Under the pieces are notes generated by a model. That model searched no databases. It saw only the letters and a program-made list of their open reading frames with translations, and was not told where the DNA came from. From NCBI GenBank assembly GCA_022702705.1, contig CM040434.1, positions 59,575,022-59,639,021 on the forward strand: DNA of 64,000 bases, given 5' to 3'. Source of the DNA: Papilionanthe hookeriana x Papilionanthe teres. Taxonomy: Eukaryota; Streptophyta; Magnoliopsida; Asparagales; Orchidaceae. Both the position numbers and the translations under genes were made by a program. This document shows, one piece after another, positions 12,166 through 24,720 of the stretch (the stretch's first letter is position 1; every line of letters begins with the position of its first letter).

Positions 12166-15100
12166 CATGATATAATGTGGGTGTACGGTATGTCGTACAA
12201 CATGCCCACAAAGCTATTGAGAGCCTTCCATGCCATTTATATTTTTTCATTGGCCTTAAATATTATTTTTTTTATTATTCCCTAGATAAGTCGTTATGGG
12301 GAACGATTTGGCGTGACATGCCAACCCAATCTGGTAAGTAGAGCTCTCAAGTAAGCATCCTAGACTCATGACCAGATATACCATGCAAAATATGAGATTT
12401 GCAAAATTCAGGTCCAGGTGGGATTTTCCTTAAGTACTCTTCCCTAGTCCCTATCCTTTAATTAATTTCACCTTTAGCCTAGATAGGCCTCGTCATTTGT
12501 ATCTGGGTGTAAAGAAAATGTTTTCATTTTGGAGATGTCTTTAAATCCATTACTAATTTATCAAACATGTCAATGTCACTTAAACAATTCTCTAAACCTT
12601 AATATTCTAAGGATCTTACCAAGAGAATTTTGAAATCAAAAGGTTCTTTATATCGAAATTTTTGATTTCCCACTCACCTCAAGCTTCTTCTCAGGAGTGT
12701 TGATCATTTTTTTTCAATCTTTTTTCTTTTTTTTTTTTACTTTGAAGCCTTTCACACTTTTTTTATCTCTCCTGAGAATTACTATATCTGGTGAGCTTCT
12801 TTTTGTTATAAAGTAATTTACTCTGACTCAAAAATCTCCTGAAGAAAGATTCTTAGAATTTTATGGTACATTACTTATCAAGCTTCCATCGGTCTAGTTG
12901 AATGGAAAAGTAAGAGATCTAAATAGTCTCTGAAACTACTCACATCTCAATGACGCCCATCTAGTCACTCTGAGGTGTTCTCAGGACTTAGGTGAAAGTT
13001 CATTAAAGTAAGGGATTCGGTCATCAAGACATAATTCAAATCCCCCGAACCATGAAGATTAGCAAATCCTAAGAATGTGCATACATGGTCTGGCTTAAAC
13101 CCATCCTCAGGATCTATCATAGATTCAACCTCAAAAAACATCGAAGGAAAATCCAAGATAAGATCAACTAAGGAGCACAATTCCTTTCGGAAGTGTCTCA
13201 AGCGCCTCTGTAAATGGAGCCTAAATATCAAGAGGTACAGGGATAAGAAGCCACTGCCTCTTGGTCAAGGTATATCTCGGTTAGATAAGCAGCGAAGTCT
13301 AACAGGTAGTGTCATATATCGAGGTATCCCGATGATTCATGAACTGATTTATCATGACAAAGTGTTTTAATCAGTTCAACATGAATATTAACATGGTGAT
13401 AAGAATCGACCAAGTCAAACAAAATATCCATTAGGTTGGATATAGGAGATGAATCCATCTCACAGTGATGCTTTATCACAAAGAACAGACTAAAAGTCAA
13501 TAAGGTCCTAGATAGGTGAGGCACCAAATCCTAGTCAGGTTCAAAGTAGACTGACTAAATAAAATGCTAGACAAATAAGTTGGTCTTAGCAAAGAAATGC
13601 TCTCATCAAGAGTTTAGCCAAAAGACAAACATAGCTTAAATCAAATGAGTCACTCTCAAACAGCCTGGGAGATGTGCATCCCAGCTAAACATGGATCGAC
13701 TAAGGCTAGCAAAATGGACTAGTCAATACAACATATTATCAACAAAAGATTTTTTTTTGGGGTGTCCCCCAATCGAAGTATAAAACTTCAACAATAGCCT
13801 TGCTTAATAAATGAAAGTGATCGAATAAAGCACTATTCAAAGCAAAGGCAAGTAAACTCCTCGCTATCAAATGTGGAAAGTCATTCTACATGTAGCGTCG
13901 GAATATCAAGAGACATGGTGGCAAGAATTTTCCTAACCCAATGAGTATTTGCCGAAGTACGGAGATCAACTTATGTCCTCAAATAAGGAGGGAATCGACG
14001 GGGTATGCCCCGGATCTCCCTTTATCGACATAGGACAAATTCATCTAGCGCGATGAAGAGGAAGCCACAAAATTTTCCTCGTGATTTCAGGAATGAGTTA
14101 GCACATCAAATATGGGCAAAAGCCACTCCGAAAGGATCATCAATGACACCTGGCACAACATCTGGCAAGTGTCACTAAATACCACGCCAAGGGTTCCATG
14201 CAACACATCGGCGGGTCTCATGGCCTGCACAATAGATGGCAAATATCCAGATCTCGTAGTGGACTGAGAGGTATATCTCGGTCTCCTACTATGAGAATTA
14301 TGGGAGTATGGTAAGTAGAGGAGTTCTTACACAACGTGCTTAGATATTTCAGAGATCTAAGCAAGGAACTCATCTTAAGAAATTGGACCCTATCCTCTCA
14401 AAGAGGAAACTAGAATCTCAACAGGTAAAGAGACCTGCGGCTAAGTCAGCCACTATGGTTGCAGCAGTTTGTACCTATTCTTCTGGACGCCCTTGCCTAA
14501 TGTAGGGATAAGCGAGACCTCGGAGAAACCAGAACAACTGGGGCTGGGACAATCGTCAAACCAGCAAAAGCATTTCCCCTCAAAGAGGAAGATGCTCACA
14601 GATCTTCCAAGCTAGAGAACTCGTGGTAGCAACAACAGTACGGACTGCAAGCTGAGAATGACTTGCATCCGCAGGAGGGAAGAATCCCAAGCAAACCTGA
14701 CTGGAGTGTAGTCCACATAACCAGACAGAGGAGAGAAGATGATTTTCAACTAATGGAATTTGGGCATTATCCTGTGCTGAATCGGAAACAAGTCATGGCA
14801 GGGACATGGTCCACATCGCTAGAAGATGAAGAGGTGATTCTCAGCCGACGGGATTTAGCACCATCCCGGGCCAGAACCAAAACAAGCCATGACGTCAACA
14901 TGGTCCACAACGCCAAAGGACAGTACCGTAACAGGTAACTCTAGCACTCTTACATAATGCAACATCCGTGAGGATGGAAATCCTCAACATATGGAAGGAC
15001 TAAAATAGAGGCTAGTAAACAGGAAAGAGCGTTGTAGCGTATCGCCATCTGGCACCAGTCCTTTCCTTGAGGGAAAAGCAATACCAATATGAATTGCTAC

Positions 15101-15580
15101 AACGAAAGTAGTACCGCATGCACAACTCCTTTTCAAAGGAGGGCATGTAACAAATATCCAATAAGGACGTAGTCCGCGCAACGGGGACGGTAGCGAAAAT
15201 GACTTAAAATGGGGGCCAAAGGCACCTCCTAAACGGGAGTCAGAATAGGTATAGAAACCTGATACAAGCAATGCTGCTAAATTTGCAGCAATCTATTCCT
15301 AGTCCTCCTAGCCTTCCTGCCTAATCGAGGGATAGGTGGATCCTCAGGGGAAACCGGAACAGAAAGAAAGTCGAAACAAAATTCACAACAGCAACATTTG
15401 TGACAAATCTACTGCAAGCAAAAGACTCACCCACCTATGGCAGGGAGATATATGAGAACACAAAAGGACAAGTCTAGAAAAGATCGTCAGGTGCTGCGAT
15501 GCAACGCTATCGAGCGACGACCTCTCTTTTCAAAAGAAACAGATGCGACGCGAGCCACTGCAACAAAAATAACTAAATAT
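12166..15580. other. Internal region of unit A, no gene recognised
   Basis: If the element is a retroelement, this lies in the internal region where gag-pol would sit. The longest frames are under 100 residues (12965-13231 minus, 13077-13370 plus, 14663-14938 plus, 14984-15271 minus) and show no zinc knuckle, protease, RT or integrase signature by eye. The first 700 bp are AT-rich with T-tracts at 12707-12741. Unit B has the same sequence at 24720-28125. Confidence 0.55.
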
Positions 15581-15858
15581 GTATGACTCCCCTTTTAATG
15601 AGGAGGACACAGGGGAAAATGCCTCATAGTGCGTAGAAATAACTCAATATGCATGTCTCCCCTTTTAAGGGGGAGGGCATAGAGCAAAACGTCTGAGAGA
15701 GCGTAAGAACAACTCAATATGCATGTCTCACCTTTTAATGGGGAGGGCATAGAGAAAATGCCTCAAATGGCGTATGAAAGACTCAATGTGAACGTCTCTC
15801 CTTTTAAGGGGGAGGGCACAGAGCAAAATGTCTTAAAGGGCGTAGAATTACGTAAGGT
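15581..15858. repeat. Four-copy 70-bp leader repeat with palindromes, unit A
   Basis: Copies start at 15581, 15651, 15721 and 15790. Each has a palindromic core of the type CTCCCCTTTTAAGGGGGAG, then 'ggcatagagcaaaatg' and 'actcaatat'. They lie 0.5 kb from the candidate primer binding site, so in a minus-strand RNA they would form four successive hairpins in the 5' leader. Confidence 0.88.
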
Positions 15859-16293
15859 AACCCCACAGGGGTGCTCGAAAGAACTGAAGGTTATGAGACC
15901 CTCAAGAGCACAGAAACACTTGAGGAGAGGGGAAAGAGTTCTCCCTGGCGGCAGCGATCATATCCATCTTTCTACTCTTCCGCGTAGCGGGGCAAAAAGG
16001 GACAATGATCAAAAATAAGGAAAGGTCAAGAAACCAATCACAAAACTACAATGACATCGATGCATGTGATAATGCTGCAACCGAAATGTCGAGGGTGAGA
16101 GAAGGGACAGAATGCATCGAGTTGCTACCCCTAGCAACCGATACGTTGACTGAAAACCAAGGTCTCACAAAAGGCTCAACTGTGACTCAAAGGACGAGAA
16201 CCAAGTCACGATAATATGAGCGAAACTCCAAGTATGGAGAGAGGCTATAACCCCAAAAAAAGCGAAGCTCCAAGTATGGAGAGAGAGACTCAT

Positions 16294-16310
16294 CCCCAGC
16301 GGAGTCGCCA
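16294..16310 (-). repeat. Second copy of the primer-binding-site sequence
   Basis: The same 17 bases seen at 16380-16396 occur 86 bp to the left. They sit in a duplicated leader segment that includes the flanking 'aagtatggagagagag' text. A tandem duplication of the leader is the simplest explanation. Confidence 0.75.
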
Positions 16311-16379
16311 GTTTTGCGAATACGCTGGGATCCACAAGACTCATAAGCGAAAACTCTAAGTATGGAGAGAGAGACTTCT

Positions 16380-16396
16380 CCCCAGCGGAGTCGCCA
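16380..16396 (-). other. Candidate primer binding site (tRNA-Arg type)
   Basis: The plus strand reads CCCCAGCGGAGTCGCCA, and its reverse complement starts TGGCGACTCC. From memory, plant tRNA-Arg(ACG) ends in CCCCAGTGGAGTCG plus the added CCA, so this matches all but one position. It lies four bases from the TG at 16401, as expected for a primer binding site after a minus-strand 5' LTR. Tat/Ogre-type plant elements are reported to use tRNA-Arg-like primers; assigning this unit to that lineage is inference. Confidence 0.6.
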
Positions 16397-18954
16397 GTTT
16401 TGTTTTCGCCATTCTTTTCTCTTTTTTTATTTTAAAACGAGTCGCTAGCTTGTCAGTCGTCGTATACATCCCCTTATTCGAATAAATCTCCCTCCCAAAT
16501 CAAATAAGTGATTCGAAAAGGAGAGAAACCGATTAAGAAGGGACATACGACAAAGTGACAAACAAGAGAAAAGAGAAACATGGAGAGTCTACGTGCGATA
16601 AACCTCGCAAGGATAAGTCAAGTACGTCCGCCCAAACAAGATCGGGCAGAGGCACCTTGAACCAATATCCGCGAAAGAAGTATCTACGTAGACTACCCAT
16701 AACCAGAGGGTCAAGTGTATGTACCTGTTCTGGGGTCAAGAGCACTCCCAAAGGAACGTATTTCGACTGGTTATTTACATCTTGGGGGATACCCAAGAAT
16801 ACTCTCGATAAAAGGAGTTTCACTTTATATTATCATAGACCTGGGGTATAGGCAATCAAAGGGAGATTATTCCGTGTGGGAAAGTCTCGACGCTTCAAAG
16901 CTCTCGCTAAGCCATCAGCGAGAGTGAGTCTCTCACATCCCAAATGGGGTAGCGGCTCATCAACATACGAAACCCACAGAATAACCTAAATCATCTTGAC
17001 GGGGGTATCCCAACACGTCAAAGCACGTCCGGGCCATAAGGGCAGAGGACAAATCATCGTATCCCAAACGGGAGGCAACTCATCGGCATCGGGCCGTCAA
17101 AATGATATAAACGAAGTCAAGGAGCGAAAGGGCTCAACAGGGGTAGTTAAAAGAAGGAAGGAGTAATCCTAAAGGGGTAGAGGTAGCCAAGTCGAGGTAT
17201 CACAAACCCGTCATCCAAAGCAGTAGGACCCTAAGTCTACCCGAACGTGAAGGTAGTTGACCGAACACATCCTGAGATCCCCGGTCTGCAATCTAAGAAT
17301 TGCATTATCCACGGGGACCTTGGTAGCCCTAGGGTCAAAGGAAGGAAACTCTATCCTATGACTATAAGCTAGAGCTCCAAGAGGTGGATCTCACACCTGC
17401 CAAAGTGGCAAGGATGCCTCAGGAATGAAGAGAAAGGGAGGTTCAGCTACAAGGCTGCAAACGCTCCAAACAAAAGGACTTACACCCCGTCCGGGTCTGG
17501 GAGCCTTCTAACACCCTAAGCGCACTCGTACAATCACCTATAAAGGTATGTTGGGCCGCTCGATTAGAGAAGCACGGGGACTCCTCCTGGACATGCAAAT
17601 ATGAATGCAGCTATCTAGAGCGGTCCTTAAGTAATGTGGAGGCCCTATTAGTATGACTTGGGTGATAGACATGCAATGCAACCCATTTAAAATCCTGCCC
17701 GAAGGCCATGCAATAAAGTAAAAGTGCATATTTTAAAATCTTGAATATTTTAATCCAAAAATTCATTTATCTTGAATATTTTATTAGGATTTTTAACATA
17801 TAAAGTTTACAATTTTAGGGTCCTTAAAGAGCCTAAGTGATATCGTGAAATCCCAAATTACAGAAAGAAACAAGGAAAACACATGCAGACATGCAAATAT
17901 GCAATAAAAGCAAGAAAGAAAGCACTCCATAATAAAATAAAAGAGGCCAAAATGCCGCTGGACCGGCAACATAATCCAGAAAAAGAAACATGCGGCCGGA
18001 CTCCGCATATACATGCCCGGTCCAAATTCTATACATCAATATAAAAATGCAAAATTAAGATACGAGGCACGAGCATCTGCTCCTAGTCTCCTCCACGTGG
18101 TTCCAGCGCAAAACGCCTCGGAACCCGTGCTCGTATCTTATTTATGCTACAGGACTCTCCTAGACTCTAAAAGTATAAAGGAAAATAAAAAGACTCAATC
18201 CTGCATGAAAACAAGTGTTAGCGGGAAATCTCACATGCAAATGACGTATAATGAGCCATGCTTTATAAATGGGGGAGCTAATAGCACCTGCAAACAAAAA
18301 TGTTAGAAATCATCACTTGCTCCCCTCTAGCGGTATCCGTGTGTGTGTATAAATAAGCATGGCTCCCCGCGTAAAAGCGCCCTAACACACTACCATACAT
18401 ATGAAGCATGCAATCACATCACATGCAAAGTGCGAAGAAAGATACCCGGCTAGGACAACCAATCCATCAAAGAACAATAGCCGTGCATCAAAAAGACTAC
18501 CTAGCAAACTAAGTCCTAGCCTAGCACACCATCTAATGAAAGTGCACAAACCTAGTGCCTAAGTGCAGGGTAAGTCTGGGTATAGTATGACTTTGACGGG
18601 GTCGCCATACCGGCCCATCCTAAAGATCCGAAGGATCTAAAGGGCGTCACGAAGAGGGGTGACACAGGTTAGATCCAATGGATCCTTAGCACAATCATAC
18701 ATGTGCCGATCCCTATGATTTAACTCGCATTGCTCATTAGGATCAACCCAACAAGCAATGCTCGTTAAGGCATCGCGACCGACACGGGGTCACTCTCCTA
18801 ACGAGTAGGACAAGCCATCAAGGAATGGGTAAGTAAACAGTCATGCAAGAAGCCCACATTGTGATTGCTTGACTGAAGAACGAAACAATCACAACGGGCG
18901 CCCAGAAGGGCAAGCACACACATCATGCAAAATGCAAGGATGCTACATGCAAAG

Positions 18955-19175
18955 AGAATGCACCAAAGTGGTGATGGTGAGTATACCATAAAGGCAATGG
19001 ACTCGAAAAGAGCGGGCATGCCTTGAAGGCAGCGGCCCAAAGGATGGGTATGCCAAAGAGCCAGTAACCTAAAGATGGGCATGCCGTAGTGGCAGCGACC
19101 TGGAGGTGGACATGTCATAGCGGCAGCGGCCCGAGCAAATGTGTATGCCGAGGAGGCAGTGACTCGGAGGTGGAA
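18955..19175. repeat. Tandem repeat of about 36 bp in unit B
   Basis: This is the counterpart of 7085-7250, with about one extra copy ('gtatgccaaagagccagtaacc', 'catgccgtagtggcagcg'). Confidence 0.72.
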
Positions 19176-20190
19176 TAATTCTCACTAGGGAGAATCATAA
19201 AAGTGCGGTGCAAATGAAAATGCAAAAAAAAAATAGAATAAGGTGCAACATGCAAACCGTACCAACATGCACATGCCGTAAAAACATGCAATAAAATGCA
19301 AAAGCATACAAACATGAGTGATCAGTCGACCAGACCGTGGTGGCTGGTCTGACCAAAGAAATGCATGGATTATTTTGGGGTAACCAATCCGACCCTAAAG
19401 GATAGGTGATCGACTTGGAAAAGTCGATCGAACCCAACAGAGGATCGGGGATCGGCCCAGGACAGCCGATCAACCCGAAGTGCTCATGCGAACATGCATA
19501 CAATGGAAGAAATGACCACATGCAAAAATGCAACAAGATGATCCATTAACTTGCGATGAAACCCAAACGGTTGACGACACGTCGAACTCATCCTAACGAC
19601 CTCACATAGGTACCTAGGGTTGACGCACTTGGATCTGCGTCATCGCCGCCTCCAGTTTTGGCGTGGCTATGTAGAGGGTTTCCCGCTCCAATTTTTCGTT
19701 GGGGAAACTCTCCACCGTTCATAGGGCAGACTAGCTACAAAGCTTTTTCCGCTCTACGATCGCCCCGATCTTATAGGATGGACTAGATACAAAGCTTTTC
19801 CCGTCCTCTAAGATCGAACTCAACTAATCCCTCCAAGGGAGATTAGGAGCGCCAAAACCATAGGAAATTGGGATTCTAACCCAGTAGGATTAAGATCTAA
19901 AGCTCAGAACAGGGAATCGCTAGGCTAAGAATAGGAATTGGCCAACGCACAAGATTAACCTATAGCTCACTCTAGGTAAATCAACGATCCATCACATAGA
20001 CGGCTCGACTGGTCGACACATATCGTCCGGCACCTCCACCCCACATGGGCGATCGAACCCACGTGCCTAGATCGGACTAAACCTAGGGTCGCCTAAGTGA
20101 TAAGAAAATCTCACCGCCACGAAGGTTGAAGACGCGTTCTCTTTATGCTGAAGAAGAGCCCACGTTTCCGGTGAACCGCCAGTGTTCGGT

Positions 20191-20492
20191 CTAGTTTCCG
20201 GGGAATCTCGCAACAACAGACATGAAAAGTGGGATCGAGTGAGGTCGGGCCGAGAGAATACCGTGCGAGGAGAGAGGGGGGAGGAAACCGTCACCGACAG
20301 GAGGTGACGACGCCAGTGGTGAGTAGTTCGCTGGCGAGGAGCTCCGAGGTGAGGGTCGCGCGGCTAGGTTTCTTGAAAGGTGATGGCGGCCGTGAGGGTT
20401 TGCGATAAATGGGAATCGGGAGAGAGAGAGGAGCATGGGTTTATTATAAGATAATATATAATATTATATATAAATATATTTTATAATAAGAA
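20191..20492 (-). promoter_or_regulatory. Candidate minus-strand promoter and CT-rich leader, unit B
   Basis: This is the counterpart of 8270-8575, with the AT tract, CT repeat and 'aaacctagcc'-like sequence all kept. Conservation in the second unit fits either function or simple recent duplication. Confidence 0.38.
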
Positions 20493-20555
20493 AAGTAATA
20501 TTATAATTATCCTCCGTGAAATTTTAGCACGTACACATCCTTGCAGCGAAGTAGA

Positions 20556-20940
20556 TGTCCTTCCTGGCTAAAATCGACGTTTTGGATGCAATGGTGCTAC
20601 TGTTTCGCCATTCGGTGTCGTTCGGCCCCGTTCAGGCCATTTTCTGAGCGATTTAGCCAAAAAGGATAATTTGCATATTTTAAGCCCGTTTTCGATGTCG
20701 TAGCAAAATGAACATCCTCCATAAGTAAAATTGACGTCCCGGACACAATCGTGTGATCCGTTTCGTCATTCAGAGTCGTTCGAGTGACTTTTTGACAATC
20801 GGGCTAAAAACGATAATTTGCATAATTTTTACCCCGCCCGCGACGTCGTAGCAAAATGAATGTCCTCCCTAGGTAATATCAATGTCCCGGACACACTCAC
20901 GTGGTCTGTTTCGTCGTTCGAGGTCATATGAACAAGCTCG
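20556..20940. repeat. Three-copy tandem repeat of about 147 bp, unit B
   Basis: This is the counterpart of 8637-9020, with the same three copies in the same order. Confidence 0.72.
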
Positions 20941-21249
20941 CAGGTGGATGGGCCAATTTGAGCTAATTTCCCGCGCGACGCGTCGAGTAACACCTGCTGG
21001 CCCTGGTATGCTCGAATGGACATCCCATGCATGTAATATATAAAAAAAATGATGCCAACAAAGGACCCTTAACAAGTGTGGTGTACCGCTGAGGCACAAT
21101 GCACTTGTTGGAAGCATCCTTAAAAGAGAGCATCTCTTAGTAGTCGATGTGACATCCCAGGAAAAGAGTAAAGGAAAGCTCGACCAGGCCAGATAAACTG
21201 GGCATGGTATGGTCGAGGGTGTGGCTAACCTATCGTGACTGGTCAATCA

Positions 21250-21535
21250 CCAAAAATAGCTTCAGAGACCGTAAAGGCATAACCTGAAAGGGTGGTTCAG
21301 ATGCCGTAATGTCATAACCACAAAAATAGGTCTAGAGGCCGTAGAGGCATAACCTAGGGGGGTGGTTCAGAGGCTGTAGAGGCATAACCACGAAAATTGG
21401 TTCAGAGGCCGTAGAGGCATAACCTAGGGGGTGCTTCAGAGGCCGTAGAGGCATAACCACAAAAAAAGGTTCAGAGGCCGTAGAAGGCATAACCTAGGAG
21501 GGTGGTTCAGAGGCCAAAGAGGCATAACCACAAAG
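21250..21535. repeat. Tandem repeat of about 35 bp, unit B
   Basis: This is the counterpart of 9340-9625 with the same alternation of two half-units. Outlying copies are at about 22280-22410. Confidence 0.82.
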
Positions 21536-21662
21536 GATCCCAACCATGTGCCATAAAAATCGCGGTGGTATGGTCAGGGTGGTGGTCGACAGTGAGAAGC
21601 TAATCGTCCACCGAAGAGCTAAGGCAGGCCAGATAAACTGGACATGGTATAGCTGAGAAAAG

Positions 21663-22110
21663 ATTTGCCTGACCTCTTTCAAAACGACAATGTCGATCTG
21701 TCTGACCTCATTTGAAACAACAGAATCAATGAAATTCCCGTACCTGACCACATTCAAAACGGTAGGAGAGAAGGACCCAGCCAGACCAGATAAATTGGAC
21801 AGGTTTGGCTGGGGTTTTGCTTGACCTTATTCGAAACGCCAATATCAATCTGTTTGACCTCATTCGAAACAACAGAATCAATGAAAATCCCGTACCTGAC
21901 CACATTCGAAACGGTAGGAGAGAAGGACTCTCGCCAGAGCCGATAAACCGGACATGTTCAGCCGGAGTTTTGCCTCGACCTTATTCGAAACGACAAGTAT
22001 CAACTCCGTTCGACCTCATTCAAAACAACGGTAATCTGATGCAAACCCCATACCTGACCACATTCAAAACAGTAGGGGAGAAAACTCAGTCATCTCCTGT
22101 GACCAAATCT
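21663..22110. repeat. Three-copy tandem repeat of about 152 bp found only in unit B
   Basis: Copies start near 21663, 21813 and 21967. Each runs through 'ttttgcctgacc', 'cattcgaaac', 'cctgaccacattc' and 'ggtaggagaga', and ends in 'gccagataaa..ggacatg'. Unit A passes from 'gctgagaaaagat' (about 9745) straight to the later shared sequence without it. It accounts for most of the length difference between the units. Confidence 0.78.
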
Positions 22111-23453
22111 CCTGTTATGTTTCCCCTGAAAGAGATCCCGATTGCGATCTTCTGATCTCCTTTAGATGAAACACCTATCACTTTAATCAGGTGGCTATAA
22201 AGCACAACATATCCTGATAAGAGGTGGCGATCAAACAAATGAGTATAAAGTATGGTTGACCCAAAAGAAAAAAGAGAAGTGGTTAAGAGGCTGTGAAGGC
22301 ATGACCAAACATAGTGGTTCAGGGGTCATAAAAGCATAACCACGTAAATAGGTTTAGAGGCCTTAAAGGCATAACCTTGGGGTGGGTTCAGAGGCCATAG
22401 AGGCATGACCCAAGGAATGTCTCAAGAAGGGATACCCTCGTAAATGAACCGGCCCAAAAGGTACATATGGCCTGAGAAGTATCGAAAGGCTAATGAGCCG
22501 GATACGACAATATATTCTCATAAAAGAGCTGACTAGAACATCATATAGCTCGAGAGGTGTAGTATCAAACGACCACAAAGTAAAGTTGTCAAAAGACAGG
22601 ATATCCTCATAACAAAGCCGACTAAAGTGTCATATGGCTCGAGAGGTGTAACTCAGGGGAGGTATCCTGCCTATGCACCGAATGAGCGACCATATGGCTA
22701 AAATAGCCCGAGGTATCATGCTCGAAGTATATGCTGGATGCATAGAGCGCTCCAGCCAAAAATAGATCGGCGATAAATCCGATGCAACATGTTACTCGAT
22801 GTGGTAGACAGAACTAACCAAATACTCGAAAGAATTAGCGGGGTTAGGTAACTGAAATGGTTTAACCAATAAAGTGCTTTTATGTAAGCACTAGCGAGAC
22901 AAATCTCGCAGGGAATTCTCCCATTTAGCAAATAATTATGCCGGGAGGCATCAAATATCCCGGTGTAGTACATGGATCAACCGAGCGATCGATAAAACAT
23001 GTCATTCAATGAGGCGGACCAAACTAACCAAGCCAATCGAAATATCATCGAGGTGGACTCACAAGTCCAAATGTAGAGTGCGTTAAGCAAGCACTAGCGA
23101 AATAAGTCTCGCTAAAGTGGCCCTCAAAACTAGCGAAGTAGTTGTCGCTGAGGAGAGCTCAATGGATATTTCCTGCAAGAACTGGCTAAGGCAATTCCTG
23201 TCGGGGACAATACCGAGGAGAATGTCATGCCTCAGAAGTGCAACTGACTAGCGACATGGATCGAATAGAGAATAGACGAAGTCTAAAATCGATACAACAT
23301 GTCGCTCCAACAAGGGAATAAAAATTGACCGATTCAAGAATATCAAAGAGGGTGGATGGTCAAAACATAACAACTCTATACGATACTGCTACCGGAAATT
23401 TGGTAGAATGAATTCCATTGGGGAATTACCATAGTATCCAAGAGTGGTTGGTA

Positions 23454-23457
<4 letters not shown>

Positions 23458-23487
<30 letters not shown>

Positions 23488-23495
23488 CATTCCAA

Positions 23496-23556
<61 letters not shown>
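23458..23556. repeat. Doubled (TA)n microsatellite, unit B
   Basis: Two TA tracts (23458-23486 and 23501-23556) are separated by one copy of 'gcattccaaccgca'. A second copy of that 14-mer follows the right tract. The pair arose by duplicating a tract together with its flank, probably by slippage. Confidence 0.95.
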
Positions 23557-23558
<2 letters not shown>

Positions 23559-24399
23559 CATTCCAACCGCATGGGTGCATGGATCTCGTACCAACCCAAA
23601 AACATCCTCCTAAGAGGGAAAATGCCACACTCATTCGAAATGAACGGGAGACTCTAATTCGGACCCACACATGGTGCTCGACCGAATAGAGGAGTCGAGG
23701 AAAGAAGTATGGCTTTCCCGCACAAAAGAGGCATCAATCGAACTCGACCTCGCTAGTCGAGACACCTTAGAAAGGTCGGGCAAAATAGAGCGAACCGACC
23801 AAATGATATTTAGCCGAAGACCAAAACATATCCCTTAAGAGGGAATACACCACACTCATCCGAAGTGAGTGGGCTCAAGCATATCCGTAAAAGGTGCTCG
23901 CCTGGACCCTATGTAGAATGGTTAACCGAACAAGAATGCTAGGAAAGGGCATGACTTTCCTGTATAAGGCAAATATTAATCGAAATTGACTCCTATCAAT
24001 CGAGATATTGCGAAGGTTAGCTAAGCAAGATATGATAACCATAATTGCAAGATATGATAACCATAAAGCTATGCTCAAATCCTCCAAAAGAGGGTATCTT
24101 CCACTCTCACCGTGACGAGAGGGACGAATGTATCTACCACACTCATTTATGATGGGTGGGACACACTTGCTCGGGTCCGCTCGAAGCGAGGAACCGAAGA
24201 GAAAAGATAAGAGAAGTACTCGGCTTCTCTTACACCGATTACCGGTCGCACTGGTATAAGCCGCTCGTAAGACTTCCACTTTATCCGTTTATCAATTCAA
24301 GAACCGGCTTTAAGAGATGCACAAGACCTCTCTTACTTGCAATGAAACAAAGGAATGGGTGGGTGTACAATGTCGTACAACATACCCACAAAGAAGGCT

Positions 24400-24720
24400 A
24401 GTCAACTTCCGAAGGAAGGACAGCTAGCAAACCCGAAGGTCAACACATAAAGTGTACAAGAAGGTGGGTAAAAAGCCCACAAGATGGCAAGCCTTTCTTC
24501 CAAAGGAAGGGCCGCCGACCCGCAGGGTCGACGCATAAAGCATAAAGATGGTGCAGAGAGCCCACAAGATGGAAAACCTTTCTTCCAAAGGAAGGGTCGC
24601 TGACCCGCAGGGTCGACACATACGCATAAGGGTGGTGAAAAGTCCACACACAAAAAGAGAGTCAACTTCCAAGGAAGGATTGCCGGACTCAGAGGGTCAA
24701 CGCATCAAGCGTGATATAAT
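24400..24720. repeat. Tandem repeat of about 85 bp, unit B
   Basis: This is the counterpart of 11839-12165. Copies read 'gacccgcagggtcgacg' where unit A has 'gacccagagggtcgacg', a typical example of the CAG-site differences discussed in the findings. Confidence 0.8.

Larger units (their letters stand above)
4509..16400 (-). mobile_element. Retroelement-like tandem unit A (about 11.9 kb)
   Basis: This is the first of three direct copies of one long sequence. The shared left edge begins TGTTTTCGCCATTC at 4509, 16401 and 29036. Just left of the TG at 16401 lies a 17-base tRNA-Arg-like 3' end closing in CCA, which reads as a primer binding site next to an LTR on the minus strand. The arrangement fits LTR-internal-LTR-internal, as produced by recombination between LTRs. 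No reverse transcriptase, integrase, protease or gag motif was recognised and all reading frames are short, so the unit would be non-autonomous or decayed. The inner LTR border and polypurine tract could not be located, so LTR length is unknown. A very large satellite unit is the alternative reading. The block abuts satellite at 4508, where CTGGT (4504-4508) could be half of a target duplication. Confidence 0.6.

Noticed and set aside
12707..12741. T-rich tract read on the minus strand as a polypurine tract followed by TG
   Set aside because: It would make an 8-kb LTR whose start (TGATCAAC) does not mirror the other edge (..GCGAAAACA); low-complexity T runs are common here.
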